Notes: generated by a model from the letters alone, not told the origin. A stretch of 64,000 nucleotides of DNA from Cornus controversa (GCA_026545225.1 CM048845.1:55404033-55468032), one strand, 5' to 3'; shown: positions 45,942 to 57,939, numbered from the stretch's first letter. Program-made: numbers and translations.

Positions 45942-46690
45942 ACATCCCCACATTAGTAGATTTCATCCTTGAAATTGGACTTACTTTGTTAGAGAAAAAG
46001 TCTGGGTATTTGGAGCGAACCTCTTCCTCTCGTTCCCAAGTGGCCTCTTTTAATCCATGGTGTCTCCACAAAACCTTGACCAAATGAATGGTCTTGTTCC
46101 TCAACACTTGATCTCTCGTGGTAAGAATCTCCACCGATCGCTCTTCATACGACATATCTTCTTCAACCTCAATATCTGTCTAGCCTAAAACATGTTATGA
46201 ATCTAGTTTAAATTTCCTCAACATGAAAACATGAAAGACATTATGAACTCCTTCTAATTGTGGTGGCAAAGCCAACCGATAAGCCACTTCACCAACACAC
46301 TCCAATATCTTGAAAGGTCCAATAAACCTTAGCAATAACTTGTCACTCTTATCGAATCTAATCAACCTTTTGCTTGGAGAAACCTTGAGAAAAACATGGT
46401 CTCCCACCTCAAATGACAAAAGTTTTCTCCTCCGATCGGCATAACTTTTTGGTCTACTTTGTACCGTAATTAATCATTGACGAATCAACTGTATCTTCCC
46501 CATTGTCTCATGAACTATATCCGGTCCCAAGGCAGCTGTCTCCCCCACCTACGTCAAACAAATCGATGATTTACACAATCTATCATACAATGCCTCAAAA
46601 TGTTTTATTTCTATGTTAGCTTGGTAGCTATTGTTGTAGGCAAACTCCACCAACGACAAAATGGTCTTCCCAATTCCCTTCTAAATCATC
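45942..46690 (-). pseudogene. Chromovirus integrase C-terminus and chromodomain, truncated
   Basis: Minus-strand pieces from 46690 read LVEFAYNNSYQANIEI..FEALYD (end of the integrase core), then FEVGDHVFLKVSPSKRLIRF...KLLLRFIGPFKILECVGEVAYRLALPP..GVHNVFHVFMLRKF (46195-46419, the SH3-like/GPY region). After a stop comes SYEERSVEILTTRDQVL..KTIHLVKVLWRHHGLKEATWEREEEVRSKYP (45937-46155), a chromodomain-like tail of the Tekay type. Everything upstream is absent beyond 46690, so only the 3' end of the element survived. Confidence 0.88.
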
Positions 46691-48420
46691 TAGGAAGCAA
46701 TTGCCTTTTATGTTTTGCTTGAACAACCCTTAGATATTATTGTTCTTGCTTCCTATGAGTGTTATACCTCTTTGTTATAACTCTTTTCTTACCCTGAAAA
46801 AAAAAAACCTAAAATAAAAAGAATGTCCATGTCATCTAGGAAAAGACATGAAATGCATGTGATTTTTCACTTTACATCGGGTGAGTGAATGTCCAATGAT
46901 ATGTTTGGTTTAATTATATGATTTTATTATTTAAGAACTTTAAAAAATAGTACTTTATGGAAATAAAAAATAAAAAAATAGGGAAAAAAGTTCACATTAT
47001 TAAAATAAATATTCTTTGAAATTATTAATCTTTTTCACACTTTTTATATAACAAAAAGTTATCAAACGAACAAATTTACAAATTTCTTTTATTTATAAAG
47101 GAAAACCACACTTAAATATAGTTAGGAGGACTAAATTACAAAGTGGTCTATTTTAAAAGTTTATTTTTTACTTTGGTTGAATTAAACAAAATAATCACAT
47201 ATGCATTGAAAATTCCAACCCACACTAAACTTTGTTTGGTTTCGGTATGATTGAAGGAACATTGTGCGTGACTGAAAAAAATCCAAGATATCATTGTCTT
47301 TTCATCTCACTAGAAGAAAATCGAATTCATTGCAAAGCACCACTGTTTGGATTAATTTTTGGTCGTTGATCATCCCTCATCACAAAAATATGATCTCTTA
47401 TTTTGCTTTGGTGAACAAGTTTTTTTACTTTAAAAAAAAAATAGTGAACTAATTTTTGAATTGTATGGCAAATTCATGTGCCAATGATTCTTAATTTTGA
47501 GGTGTTTTAATTGTGATGAACAATTTCACTAGTCATTTTTTTAATTTGTCATTCTTAATTGTCTAATTCATATTTTCTTGTTCAAATATATTCTTAATTT
47601 GATTTAGTAAACAATCATATTTTATGTAGAATGACCTATAACTCATTTGCTAATAAAGCTCAAATTGAGGCATACTTGAAATTTATAGGAGTTTACTTAT
47701 AAAATTTGGAATTTTCTTATCTTTGTGCCTCATATTTTGATGTAATATTTCTTCTTGATACTCATAATTTTTTAGGCATACTAGCTAGACTGAAAAGTTA
47801 CCCAACACATCTGAAAAATCTATTTCATTCCCATCGAGATATAGTTGATATGTTGTGATATCACAAGTGTATCTACTTGCATTAATTTAAGAGGAAAAAA
47901 AAGTTAGCTGTCATTCAGGGGTATATCAGACGTTTAATTTTGATTACTTTACGACATAATAACATGTTCACATGTATTTGTATAATTTGTATTTTGCTTT
48001 TTTTTATCGGTTTGTTTAGTTTTACTGGATTACTTTTATATTCTTATAAATTAACGATGTTTCAAATATTTTCTTAATTTCTTGAGTAAAGAAATTATTT
48101 GACTTAAGAAGGATAATTTGATATTTTGGAATAAGAGATTAAATGATATTTTGGACCTGAAAATAATAATTTTCAATGCATATGTAATTATTTTGCTTAA
48201 TTCAACCAAAGTGAAAAATAAAATTTTAAAATAGATCACTTTGTAATTTAGGCCTCCTAATATTATTTAAGTAATTTTTTTTTTATAAAAGTAAAAAACC
48301 AAATCATTTTCAGAAAAAGTCAATCAAACATGCTCTAATTATTTGAAATATTTTTTCAGCATTTAATTTAAAATATTCAAACAAAAAGAGTTTCCAAATG
48401 GCATGTGTATTTATATAACA
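46691..48420. repeat. AT-rich region with ~100-bp inverted repeat arms
   Basis: Segment about 47115-47214 (AGGAGGACTAAATTACAAAG...) is matched in reverse by about 48169-48275, separated by some 950 bp. The arms include the long shared words ACTTTGGTTGAATTAA and ATATGCATTGAAAATT. It is probably a decayed DNA transposon with long inverted repeats. No coding frame could be recognised in the spacer. Confidence 0.6.
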
Positions 48421-49611
48421 TCACCCAGATGGTATGATATGCAATATAGTAATAAATACAGAATTCAATCACTAGGTTCTTTTTAATATTCTGTATGTAT
48501 CACACTCTGCAGTGCACTTGAGTGTATTCCAGTTAGTGGGGAACTAATAACCACAGAGAGTCAGTACACCTGTACTAGTTTTATTACGTCAGCTTTTTGA
48601 CTCACTATTCAAACTTGCTAGCCGCTCATTTATCCATCCAAATATTTATTTGTAACGAGTAGGTCCATCATGTACTTGTCATTTATGATTTCTCTTTAAA
48701 TTTGCATATTTTGAGTAAAAAAAATAATACACAAATTACAACATTACATAATTAATATTAAAAGAAAAATTATATTTAAATCAAAATCAACTTAAAGCAA
48801 ATACTTATAGCACTGGTGTGGGACCCACCACAACGTGGTGTTGAGTATCGAATTTAGTCCATTTTGGCTTAAATAACAGTATAATTTTACTGTAAAAAAG
48901 TAAACTCAAAATATCTTAAAATAAAATTATAATAGATATTTAAAGATGACAGTTTAATTGGTTCAAATAAAGTCCGAGAGATAGAGAATATAATTTTTTT
49001 GATTTGTGATTTATCATAAATAAATTTTGATATGAAATTCTGACTGTATATTCCTATAAGATTAGTTAAATTAATATTTTTTTATTAAGATAATTTATTT
49101 ATTTTATATGTTAAAAAAATTATCTTAGTAGTTAAATAAAGAGAGATGATAACTTTATAATAAAATTACTTTCTTAATAACATTACTCCACAATATTAGC
49201 AAAATGACAGAGGGTTCACCATAACTATCATAAATTGGATCTCACAGTAGCGTTCCTCTATCTTTGGTCAAAATAGGGATGGATAGGAACCACACAAGTC
49301 CCCATTTGTTACCGTTAACCCCCACAAACCACTCGCATCAATCCAACGTTTGAAACAAACACATTTTCCCAGAAATTTTTTCAAATTCAAACTGATTTCG
49401 GTAACATCAACAGGATCTTCAGACCAATCACTGCAAAAGCCCCAAACAGCACAAAACAACCAAACCCTCCACACATCTTTGGCTATATATATCATCCAAA
49501 ATCTTGAAGATCACTTGATTGAACATTATACAGTTTATACTCTCCCTCTTTAACTATATAACCCATCACATCTCTCTCTGTCTTGAGATTCTTTTCCATC
49601 TCTATATAGTC
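48421..49611. other. Upstream region of the TLP8-like gene
   Basis: It is AT-rich to about 49240 and then CA-rich. No gene is seen. A plausible plus-strand TATA box (GGCTATATATATC, about 49481-49493) lies 120-130 bp before the start codon chosen for the TLP8-like gene. Confidence 0.5.
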
Positions 49612-50299
49612 ATGTCTGGTTTCAAGAAATCCTCAATTCCACGCCAGACTTCATACAGTTCTCTGTACATCAATCCCCTCAATGAGATCAAACATAACCG
49701 GAGTTGCAGCGAAGGAGACCGCAGTGGCACAGCCAGGGTCGCACTCGGCGTCCATTTGGACCGGAACTGGGTTGCTGACTCCGGCAATGAAGAAAATGAT
49801 ACACCAAAGAAGACTCGAAAATGGGTCCATGACAACAAAGAAAATACAGTACCAATTAATGGGTCTGGTGCTGTGGCCAAACAGTTCCTAAATGGGAAGT
49901 ATCATTTAAGGGATAGAGCTTTGAAACCATCTTCACTTCAGCTATGTATGCAATTGAATGAGGGCGATTCGACTTTTGGGTCGAAGATTTGGGACCCCAT
50001 TGACTCAGGGAAGACAAATTCTACTTACATTTGGGACTATTCGGATTCAGAGGCCGCTCCGGCTTCATCTTGGTCTACCCTGCCTAACAGGTTGGTTTAG
50101 GACTACCCTTTGAATTTTTGATCAATTTGTATCTAGTTTTTGTAGAAAGATTACAAACTCTTTCTGTTTGCGGCTGTTTTTCAGGTCTTTGTTGTGTAGG
50201 CCTTTGCCATTGGACATAGGGAGGTGTACTTGTGTTATAGTGAAGGAAGGATCACCAGACGGAATAGATGGGGGCACTCTATACTCACTTTACACCAAT
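49612..50299 (+). CDS. TLP8: Tubby-like protein 8 (TLP8)-like gene, first two exons only
   Basis: Exon 1 (49612-50090) and exon 2 (50185-50299) have GT/AG borders and join in frame to 198 residues starting MSGFKKSSIPRQTSYS. The start at 49612 is preferred over the in-frame ATG at 49519 because the extra 31 residues are hydrophobic and lie close to the putative TATA box. The long disordered N-terminus includes DNKENTVP and KPSSLQLCMQL. Then SDSEAAPASSWSTLPNR across the intron leads into SLLCRPLPLDIGRCTCVIVKE and GGTLYSLYTN, the beginning of the tubby-like beta-barrel. These blocks closely resemble Arabidopsis TLP8, an atypical tubby-like protein without an F-box (from memory). The next exons (normally GR.DRKLAVAYH...) are not found in the remaining 13.7 kb, which holds retroelement debris. 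The gene is either 3'-truncated or has a very large intron reaching past the window. Confidence 0.85.
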
Positions 50300-51419
50300 G
50301 TAAGATTTTCATAACTTGTATATATATATATTGGGATTTCTTAATTTTTAATTTTACCATTTTTATCTTCACCTTGTTTTTAGTCCTATTTTTATGTGTT
50401 TAGTACCCAATCTGGCTTGCTACAGAATATAACTAATGTGGTTCAATATCTTAACTCTAGAATTCAATTTAACTGTATGTTTTGTCTACATATGCATCTT
50501 TCTTTTTCTCTCTTCTCTTCTACCCGTCTCTAAACCTTGACCTGGGACTTGGGAGTAAAGACCCAAAGCCACCGGGATAAATGTAGACTGGTTACATATG
50601 TATTTGTTTAATATGGTCATGTTTCAATGATTAATTTTATGCCTCTATAGCCCTTATGCAAATATGCAATAGAACATAAGTTCAAATTCTGCGATAACAT
50701 CAAAACTATGAAAGCACTTTGCGTGATGTTTTTGGAGATAGTTGACTTGACCAGTGTCCTGGTTCTCTGGTGAGTGGTAACTATATAGTTTTGAATAGAA
50801 AGGGGCCCAAAGTTCTCATCTATGTCTAATTTCAGTTGGATGTAGCTTCAAAATAGTTTATACCCCAAGTCATTTTACACACTTCTTTGTCTTTTTTAGG
50901 GGCATGGCCCCCATAATGGAGGTTGAAAATTGCTGACTTTTAGGCCTCTTTTTGTCCAATGATGGTGTTAGGACCAGAACCCTAGGCTTCAACAAAACTC
51001 TCCATTCGAGTCTCTGGACACAACATGCTTCTTTTTGTCCCATGATGGTGTTAGGACTAGAACCCTAGGCTTCAACCAAACTTTCCATTCAAGTATCTTC
51101 GTCAACGGACTTTGGTCCTCATGAAACTATTTCTTTAATAGCAATTCTGATCTCTAGACTAGTCGTTGGCTCCAATCTTGGTTGATTGATTGTTTGTTGG
51201 TGTTGAACTCTTCAAATTAGCTCTGCAATAGTTTAGTGGTAAACACTCATATATTCCACTCACCAATCTAATGCAATATGATTGATAAGTGTTAAAAGAA
51301 AAATATATATGCACTTTTTGCTTAAAACCTCTCTAACTTGTGTTTCTCTAAGTATATCTACCTTTTTGATATATTAGGGTATTTATAGACAAAATAAATT
51401 TGTAAAGAGAATATGGTTT
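50300..51419 (+). other. Intron or 3' flank of the TLP8-like gene
   Basis: A good GTAAGA donor starts this stretch. It contains a diverged ~70-bp direct duplication at 50945-51014 and 51028-51097 (CTTTTTGTCC(A/C)ATGATGGTG...). No further TLP8 exon could be recognised. Confidence 0.55.
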
Positions 51420-51760
51420 TAGTGTTTCAAACCTAAAAGGAAATTGCTATTTTAACACGATCGATCGAGAAGTGATGTCGATCTGTCGAAATGCAACCAA
51501 TAGCCTTCAATTAATCAGTCGATTGATCGAAGTGTCCTGTGCATGATACATAGATTTTTTTTTTTCGATGATAAGGTGGAGAGTACACCCCTACCTCAAT
51601 TCCTAAGTCAAATTCTCACCAAACTCAACTTTGTCCGAATTCGATTTCAGGCAGATCAATTGCGAGCCCTCGATGCGTAGAGCAATTCTCTCTTCTTTGG
51701 CGCCTTTTAATTCTCGTTCCAAGACTTTCAATTTCAATGGAGAAGGAAGAAAATGAATGT

Positions 51761-51794
<34 letters not shown>

Positions 51795-51940
51795 CTCTCT
51801 CAATCGGTTGAATAGAATGAGAGAAATGAGGGTTGTATTCTCATCCTTTCTATTTATAGGCCTAACCTCAGATTTACAAAAATGCCACTAGTCACTTATC
51901 GAACCTATCCGGACTTCGTTTTAGTACAACTTTTAACCGG
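51420..51940 (-). mobile_element. Chromovirus LTR fragment
   Basis: The order of blocks matches the other Tekay-like LTRs. There are CGATCGATCGA-type palindromic words (about 51458-51535), a leader related to the others, a (TA)n tract (about 51762-51791) and a minus-strand TATA box (CTATAAATAGAAAGG, about 51845-51860). CTTATCGAACC...CGGACTTCG corresponds to the LTR U3 boundary. Both LTR edges are missing. Confidence 0.65.
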
Positions 51941-52520
51941 CAGACAGATTGTCAGTTTGAGAAGACTATTCAGATTTTGGAGTATATGTTTTGGGTTTGT
52001 GCCTTGGATTTTTGTGGTAGTTGGGAGGATCACCTTCCATTGGTGGAGTTTGCTTAGAATAATAGCTATCAAATTAGTATTGAAATGACACCATTTGAAG
52101 CTTTGTATGGTAGTAGACCTTGTAGGTCGCCCGTGTGATGGACCGATATAGTCCAAGAGACCACAAAAAAGATCAAACTGATACGACAACAATTGATTAC
52201 AACTCAAAGTCGTCAAAAGAGTTATGCCGATAAAAGGCGCCACCTTTGGCATTTGAGGTGAGAGACCATGTCATTCTAAAGGTCTCGTTACAGAGCGGTT
52301 TGGGCGTAGTGGCAAGTTATCACCACGGTCCATTGGTCCGTTTGAGATTTTAGAACGTGTTGGTGAAGTTGTATACCACTTGGCATTGCCACCACAAATG
52401 TCAAGTGTGCACAATGTGTTTAATGTTTCCATGTTAAGGAAGCATGAACCGAATCCTTCACATGTACTTGATTGGACGAATCTTGAGGTGGGAGAAGATG
52501 TGTCTTATAAGGAGAGACCT
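51941..52520 (+). pseudogene. Chromovirus integrase fragment (plus strand)
   Basis: Plus-strand pieces read QFEKTIQILEYM, CALDFCGSWEDHLPLVEFA.NNSYQISIEMTPFEALYGSRPCRSPV, then an SH3-like part (GPLVRLRF..., LALPPQ, VHNVFNVSMLRKHEPNPSHVLDW) and the first chromodomain residues (GEDVSYKERPV). Frameshifts and stops interrupt it. It is in the opposite orientation to the LTR piece before it, and the chromodomain is cut at 52520, where another LTR begins. Confidence 0.82.
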
Positions 52521-54970
52521 GTCACTTCCCGAACCTCGAGACCTGAGCTCCAAGGGTAAAAAGAGAGTCGTCAAACTCAAACCGAGCCCAAAGTATCAAA
52601 AATAAAAAATCAGCCCTTAACTGATAGAAAATTTGAACACCCATTAAAAAGAAATTCATAACAAATTCATTTTAACTCGAAACGGAGCAAACTAAAATTT
52701 TATAGAAACTAAACTAAACGTACAACATGGATAACCAAATATCAATAGCTGAAAATATGCCAATGAAATCAGTTTTACAAGTTAAAACAACTCACATGGT
52801 GCGAGCTAGACCTTCATCAAGGATGGACTCATCTGAATGCCTTAAAGAATTTATAAAATTCTGATTTTCGGTATTTAGAAAATAGACATAAAGTACTACC
52901 ATCGTGAAAATTTTCAAAATTTATTGAATTTCAAAAATGGGTCAAATGATTTTTCCAAATCAGCACACAACAATGGTTTCAAAATCTGACAGTAGGACAC
53001 TGTCGAATTTTTATAAAAATCTGTAACTTTCCAAAATTCACGAAATTTAATCTGGAACTACTAGACATCTAGGAGAAGACATGGTAAAAATTTCAAGTCC
53101 TTTAGAGTAGTTTAGGCCTATCAATTTTTTTTGCAAAATCTATACAACAAGGGGTCTTTTCATGAACAATCTGTCAAGAAAATTTTTCCTTCCCATTTCT
53201 CCCATAAACCTGCTCCAAATTGAACCTAACACAAGATATGAGTATGAATATGAACCTAAAATCATCCATGGCAAGTCCAACTCAAGATATCAAAATCCGA
53301 AATTAAATGTGGTGCAAAATGCACCAATTCATAAGCTTATACATACAACATGACATTTAGGCGTCATTACATACACATTTTCAAAAGAGTCAAAAGCATG
53401 AAGTTGGTGGCTATGTACACAAAAGGCCACAAGAATGCTTCTAAACAAATTTCATCATACATATAACAAAATGAAGGCTACATGAGGCCTTAACATCCAA
53501 AGAAATTCCTTGAAGCTTGTTGCACTAATGGAGGCTAAACTCTCTCCGGTGTCGACTCCTTTACCTGAAATGCTTAGGGAGTGAGCTTATCCTCTCATAG
53601 CTCAGTAGAAGGCAAGTTAAAAGCTTTATATTGCCAACTATACCATATATCAAACCATTAAGTGATCAATTATGCAACTAGAGTTTATGCTCCCTAAATG
53701 CCTAATTCTTTGGAATAGTTTTAAACATGGAATGACATTGCAACAATAACCTCCACAATTTAATCAAGGGTAATATTAACATTCATAAAACATGTGTAGC
53801 AAGTGTGCAATTTAAATACCAAAGTATGTAAACAAAAATTTTGAAATCATCAAGGTAGGATTGACTCGCAAGACACCTTTCAAGTCACGTGTTTGTGGCA
53901 CACACTAGGCATCAAACAGGACACGTGTCATTGACGATGTTCCTAATGGTTCTTTCCGGGATACTAGCTCGCTGGTGACCACCCTATTGGCCAATATATG
54001 AGGATTTCCCTCAAGGGATAATACCCATGCAATTGCATTCAATTCATGTCCTAGGATTTCACCTAGCATGACATAATTTCATTATTCTAGACATAACCAG
54101 TATCATTAATATAGGCAATACACAATATGACATGCATATTCTTGACCACATATTTAAACACATATTCAACAAGTGATTTTTAGTCATTTAAAAGTTTAAA
54201 GAGGAGCATAAAGTACTACAACAACAAAAGAAAAGCAAAATTAGCATGTACTCTATCAAAAATTCAGCCCATTCTCCATACATCATCAACTACTATAACA
54301 TCACAAAATAACACATACATCCATAACCCAAAAATCAGCATTTTATTCAACATATAATTAGTCCATCTTCCATATATCTCATAAATACAAAAACAAAACG
54401 TTATACTTACATAATCATCATTAAAAACATGAGAAAATATCAATATATTCATGAGATTTAAAATGGAGTAAGATGAAATAAAATCCTAAACACTCCATGG
54501 GTAAACAAATGTAAATTTTAGCCAAATAAAACTTAAAACTAAAATCCTTTACCTCAATGGAACAACTTATGCAAAGATGGGGTGAAGAAGAGAAGTTGTA
54601 TATGTCTTACACCTTTCGAATGAGCCCCAAAAGGGATAATTTTCTGATCAATGAATATCCCTAGCCGAGCTTTACAAATTTTCTCTTGGACACTTGAGCC
54701 AAAACAACCTTGAAGGGGTCCAAAATCTAGATAGAGAAAGTAGATCTCAAAGGTTCTTCAATGGAGTCTTAGAGAGAGAGAGAGAGAAAGAAAATGAAAT
54801 GAAGAAGGTTTCGATAGGGCTGCCAACCAAGGGTTCTCCCCACTTGAAAAATTCTGGACTTTTGGGTCATGTGGGCCCCATTATGACCAGACCATTTATT
54901 GGGTTGGATCCGGATTGGGTTGATTTTATTTATATATTGGTGTTTTTCTTTAAATTTTGAAAATTCGTAA
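52519..54970 (-). mobile_element. LTR inserted in the chromovirus chromodomain (minus orientation)
   Basis: It starts TGTCACTTCCCGAACC, resembling the TGTCACGCCCC edge of the other Tekay-like LTRs in minus orientation. It contains a GA-rich leader (54771-54800) and ends somewhere near 54970-55100; the inner edge could not be fixed. Its part from about 53797 to 54830 is repeated in inverted orientation at 55430-56560. The frames at 54264-54452 and 55809-55997 are the same sequence seen from the two arms. Confidence 0.65.
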
Positions 54971-56545
54971 TTCACTAATCTTAAATTTGATTTAGGTGAT
55001 TCTTTTTTTGAAATTGAGTGTTTTGAATTTTTCTTTTCATTGGAATTGGTTTTAGTTAGAGATTCTAAAGAAACTTAGCCTAGTTATTTCAAGGTTGAGA
55101 AAAATGAATTTTTTTTCCTATGTTGGAAAGAAAGAAATGTTCAAATTTGTCGAGTTTTCTTTTTATCGTTTCTTGGTGATTATTTTATGTATGGACTCAC
55201 ATTTAGAGGTTTGAAATATTTCATGTCCATCTGGAGTCGCTTTTTTGGTTCGTTTCAGTGAAATAGGCATTTTGGGCCCGGGTGCCGTTTTAGGGCTTTG
55301 GGACCGATTTGGTGGGCTTGTTTTGGATTTTGATGTCGAATAAACATTTTTATTTATATTGTGATATTTTTGAATGGAATTTGAAAATTTGAAATTTTAG
55401 AAAGAAATCGGGATGCATTTGGACACCGTATGAGACATATACGATAGATATCTTCCTCCTTCTTCATTTCATTTTCTCTCTCTCTCTCTAAGACTCCATT
55501 AAAGAACCTTTGAGATATACTTTCTCTCTCTAGAATTTGGACCCCTTTCAAGGTTGTTTTGGCTTAAGTGTCCAAGAGAAAAGTTGTAAAGCTCGGCTAG
55601 GCGTATCCATTGATCAGAAAATTATCCCTTTTGGGGCTCATTTGGAAGGTGTAAAACATATACAACTTCTCTTCTTCACCCCATTTTCGCATAAGTTGCT
55701 CCATTGAGGTAGGGGGTTTTAGTTTTAAGTTTTATTTGACTAAAATTTACATTTGTTTACCCATAGAGTGTTTAGGATTTTATTTCATCTTACTCCATTT
55801 TAAATCTCATGAATATATTGATATTGTCTCATGTTTTTAATGATGATTATGAAAGTATAATGTTTTGTTTTTGTATTTATGAGATATATGGAAGATGGAC
55901 TAATTATATGTTGAATAAAATGCTAATTTTTGGGTTGTGGATGTACGTGTTATTTTGTGATGTTATAGTAGTTGGTGATGTCTGGAGAATGGGTTGAATT
56001 GTTGATGGAGTACATGTTGATTTTGTTTTTCTTTTGTTGTTGTAGTACTTTATGCTCCTCTTTAAACTTTTAAATGACAAAGAATCACTTGTTAAATATG
56101 TGTTTAAATTTGTGGTCAAGAATATGCATGTCATATTGTGTATTGCCTATATTAATGATATTGGTTATGTCTAGAATAATGAAATTATGTCATGCTAGGT
56201 GAAATCTTAGGGCATGAATTGAATGCAATTGCATTATTTTTGTGCGTGTGAATATTGCACATGTGTTAATTTAATTGATCATGCCACAATGTGTTTGGAT
56301 GATGATTTTGGGATTTGATGTCGCGTTTAAGGGTATTGTAACTTGAGGGAAATCCTCATATATTGGCCAATTAGGGTGGTCACCGGCGGGCTAGGATCCC
56401 GGAAAGAACCATTAGGAATGTCGTCAATGACATGTGTCCTGCTTGATGCCTAGTGCGTGCCACAAACACGTGACTTGAAAGGCATCTTGTGAGTCACAAT
56501 CCACCTTGATAATTTTGAAATTTTCGTTTATATACTTTGGTATTT
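53797..56545. repeat. Large inverted repeat formed by two opposed LTRs (~1.0-1.1-kb arms)
   Basis: Left arm about 53797-54830 and right arm about 55430-56545 are reverse complements with moderate divergence. Corresponding words include CACGTGTTTGTGGCAC (left) and GTGCCACAAACACGTG (right). Both arms encode the same 62-residue chance frame. The spacer is about 600 bp. Confidence 0.88.
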
Positions 56546-56560
56546 GAATTGCACAATTTT
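55140..56560 (+). mobile_element. Truncated chromovirus LTR (plus orientation)
   Basis: The start contains GGGCCCGGGTGCCG, the GC-rich U3 start seen near the edges of the other LTRs. A (CT)n leader follows (about 55472-55490). It is cut at about 56560, where a duplicated integrase/chromodomain segment resumes. Confidence 0.6.
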
Positions 56561-56561
56561 T

Positions 56562-56855
56562 GTTTAGAACGTGTTGGTGAAGTTGCACAATGTGTTTAAT
56601 GTCAAGTGTGCACAATGTGTTTAATGTTTCCATGTTAAGGAAGTATGAACCGGATCTTTCACATGTACTTGATTGGACTAATCTTGAGGTGGGAGAAGAT
56701 GTGTCTTATAAGGAGAGACCTGTACTTTAGAGAGGAAGTGCTTCGAGGTAAGACCATCCCATTTGTCACAGTGCTTTAGAGATATCACGGAGTTGAGGAG
56801 GCTACATGGGAACAAGAAGTTCGCTCAAAGTATCCCGAGTTATTTGCTACTTGAG
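56562..56855 (+). pseudogene. Chromovirus integrase C-terminus and chromodomain, duplicated piece
   Basis: The first ~165 bp repeat 52352-52520 (GAACGTGTTGGTGAAGTTG, with an internal deletion, through GAGAGACCTGT). It then continues with the part missing there: EVLRGKTIPFVTVL.RYHGVEEATWEQEVRSKYPELFAT. It ends in the polypurine-like CTTGAGGTGG next to the LTR at 56861. Confidence 0.8.
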
Positions 56856-56860
56856 GTGGT

Positions 56861-57939
56861 TGTAACGACTGTGACCACTTTTGGCTAGTTTTCTTTTTAT
56901 TTTCATTTAATGTCCTATAAGTGATTTAAATGATGATATGCATGTTTTAAATGTGAAATACATGGACTTGTATAAGGGTCTGGGGAAGTTTTGGGAATGT
57001 TAGGTGAAAATTGAGTTTTTTCGGGTCGGGCGGGCCCGGATTCAGGTCCGATGGGCTCAAAAAATTTGAAAGTGTCAGAATGACACCAAATTTTGAGATT
57101 ACCTTAAATAAAATATTTGATGATCTATGAATCGATTTCGAGTCTGTAAGAGTTATATGTATAAGCCACATTAGGCACTTGAGAACAATTGAGTGGGAGA
57201 TTATGGATCTATGTTTAAGTTTGGATAATTTCCTTTACATAGTATAATTGTGATTCTATTATCGCTTATGTCTGTTATGGATTAAATTGGACATTGCTAA
57301 ATTGAATCAAAGGTTGAACCATGAAATTGCTTAAGCATGAAAAATCAGCATTTTAGTTGAATGGCCTACAATTAATTGAAGACCCCTCTTCGATTAATCG
57401 AACTTTGATTGAATCTTCGATCCATCGAAAAATTGTTTGATGGAATTGGACTTCAAAAACAGTGTGATTACAATGATACTTCGATAGAACTACGATTGAG
57501 TGTAGTTTCGATTAATCTAAACCCCACTTACGATTAAGCGAAAGACTTACGATTAATCGAAAGACATGCTTCAATTAATTGTACTGTGCAATCAGTAAGG
57601 ACCAATGATGAGGCTTAAGTACACATATGCCCCTATGAGGGACCCTCTTGTATGAGATGACTTATATACGTATACATAATTAATACTATGGTTCTGCGGT
57701 TATGAGATTTCAAATGAATAGATGATTTGGAGGACGGTTCACTTATAATAATCACTCACTCCCATTTCCCTCGCTCTTAACCAGGTGTTGGAAATCAAGG
57801 CGTAACATCTTGGTATCTTGAGTATGATATCAAGGGGTGGTCGTTATTGAGATAATTCATGTGGTTAAATGAACGGGTTCACTCTAGGAATTCGGGCTAG
57901 GAATGGGAATTTCGGTGACTTGGATTTTGGGACGTGACA
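56861..57939 (+). mobile_element. 3' LTR of a plus-strand chromovirus
   Basis: It starts TGTAACGACTGTGACC and ends GGGACGTGACA (1,079 bp), directly after a chromodomain and purine tract, so it is the 3' LTR. The start resembles other Tekay-like LTR starts read in this direction. It has a cluster of CGATTAATCG-type palindromes (about 57385-57575). It is much shorter than the 2.4-2.5-kb LTRs of the elements at 23281 and 43582. Confidence 0.8.

Noticed and set aside
49519-49611. Upstream in-frame ATG extending the TLP8-like protein by 31 residues
   Set aside because: It lies within about 40 bp of the presumed TATA box, and the extension is unlike TLP8 N-termini.
54264-55997. Conserved 62-residue frame found twice (54264-54452 minus and 55809-55997 plus)
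   Set aside because: The apparent conservation comes from the inverted LTR copies; codon-position bias or domain similarity is not evident.
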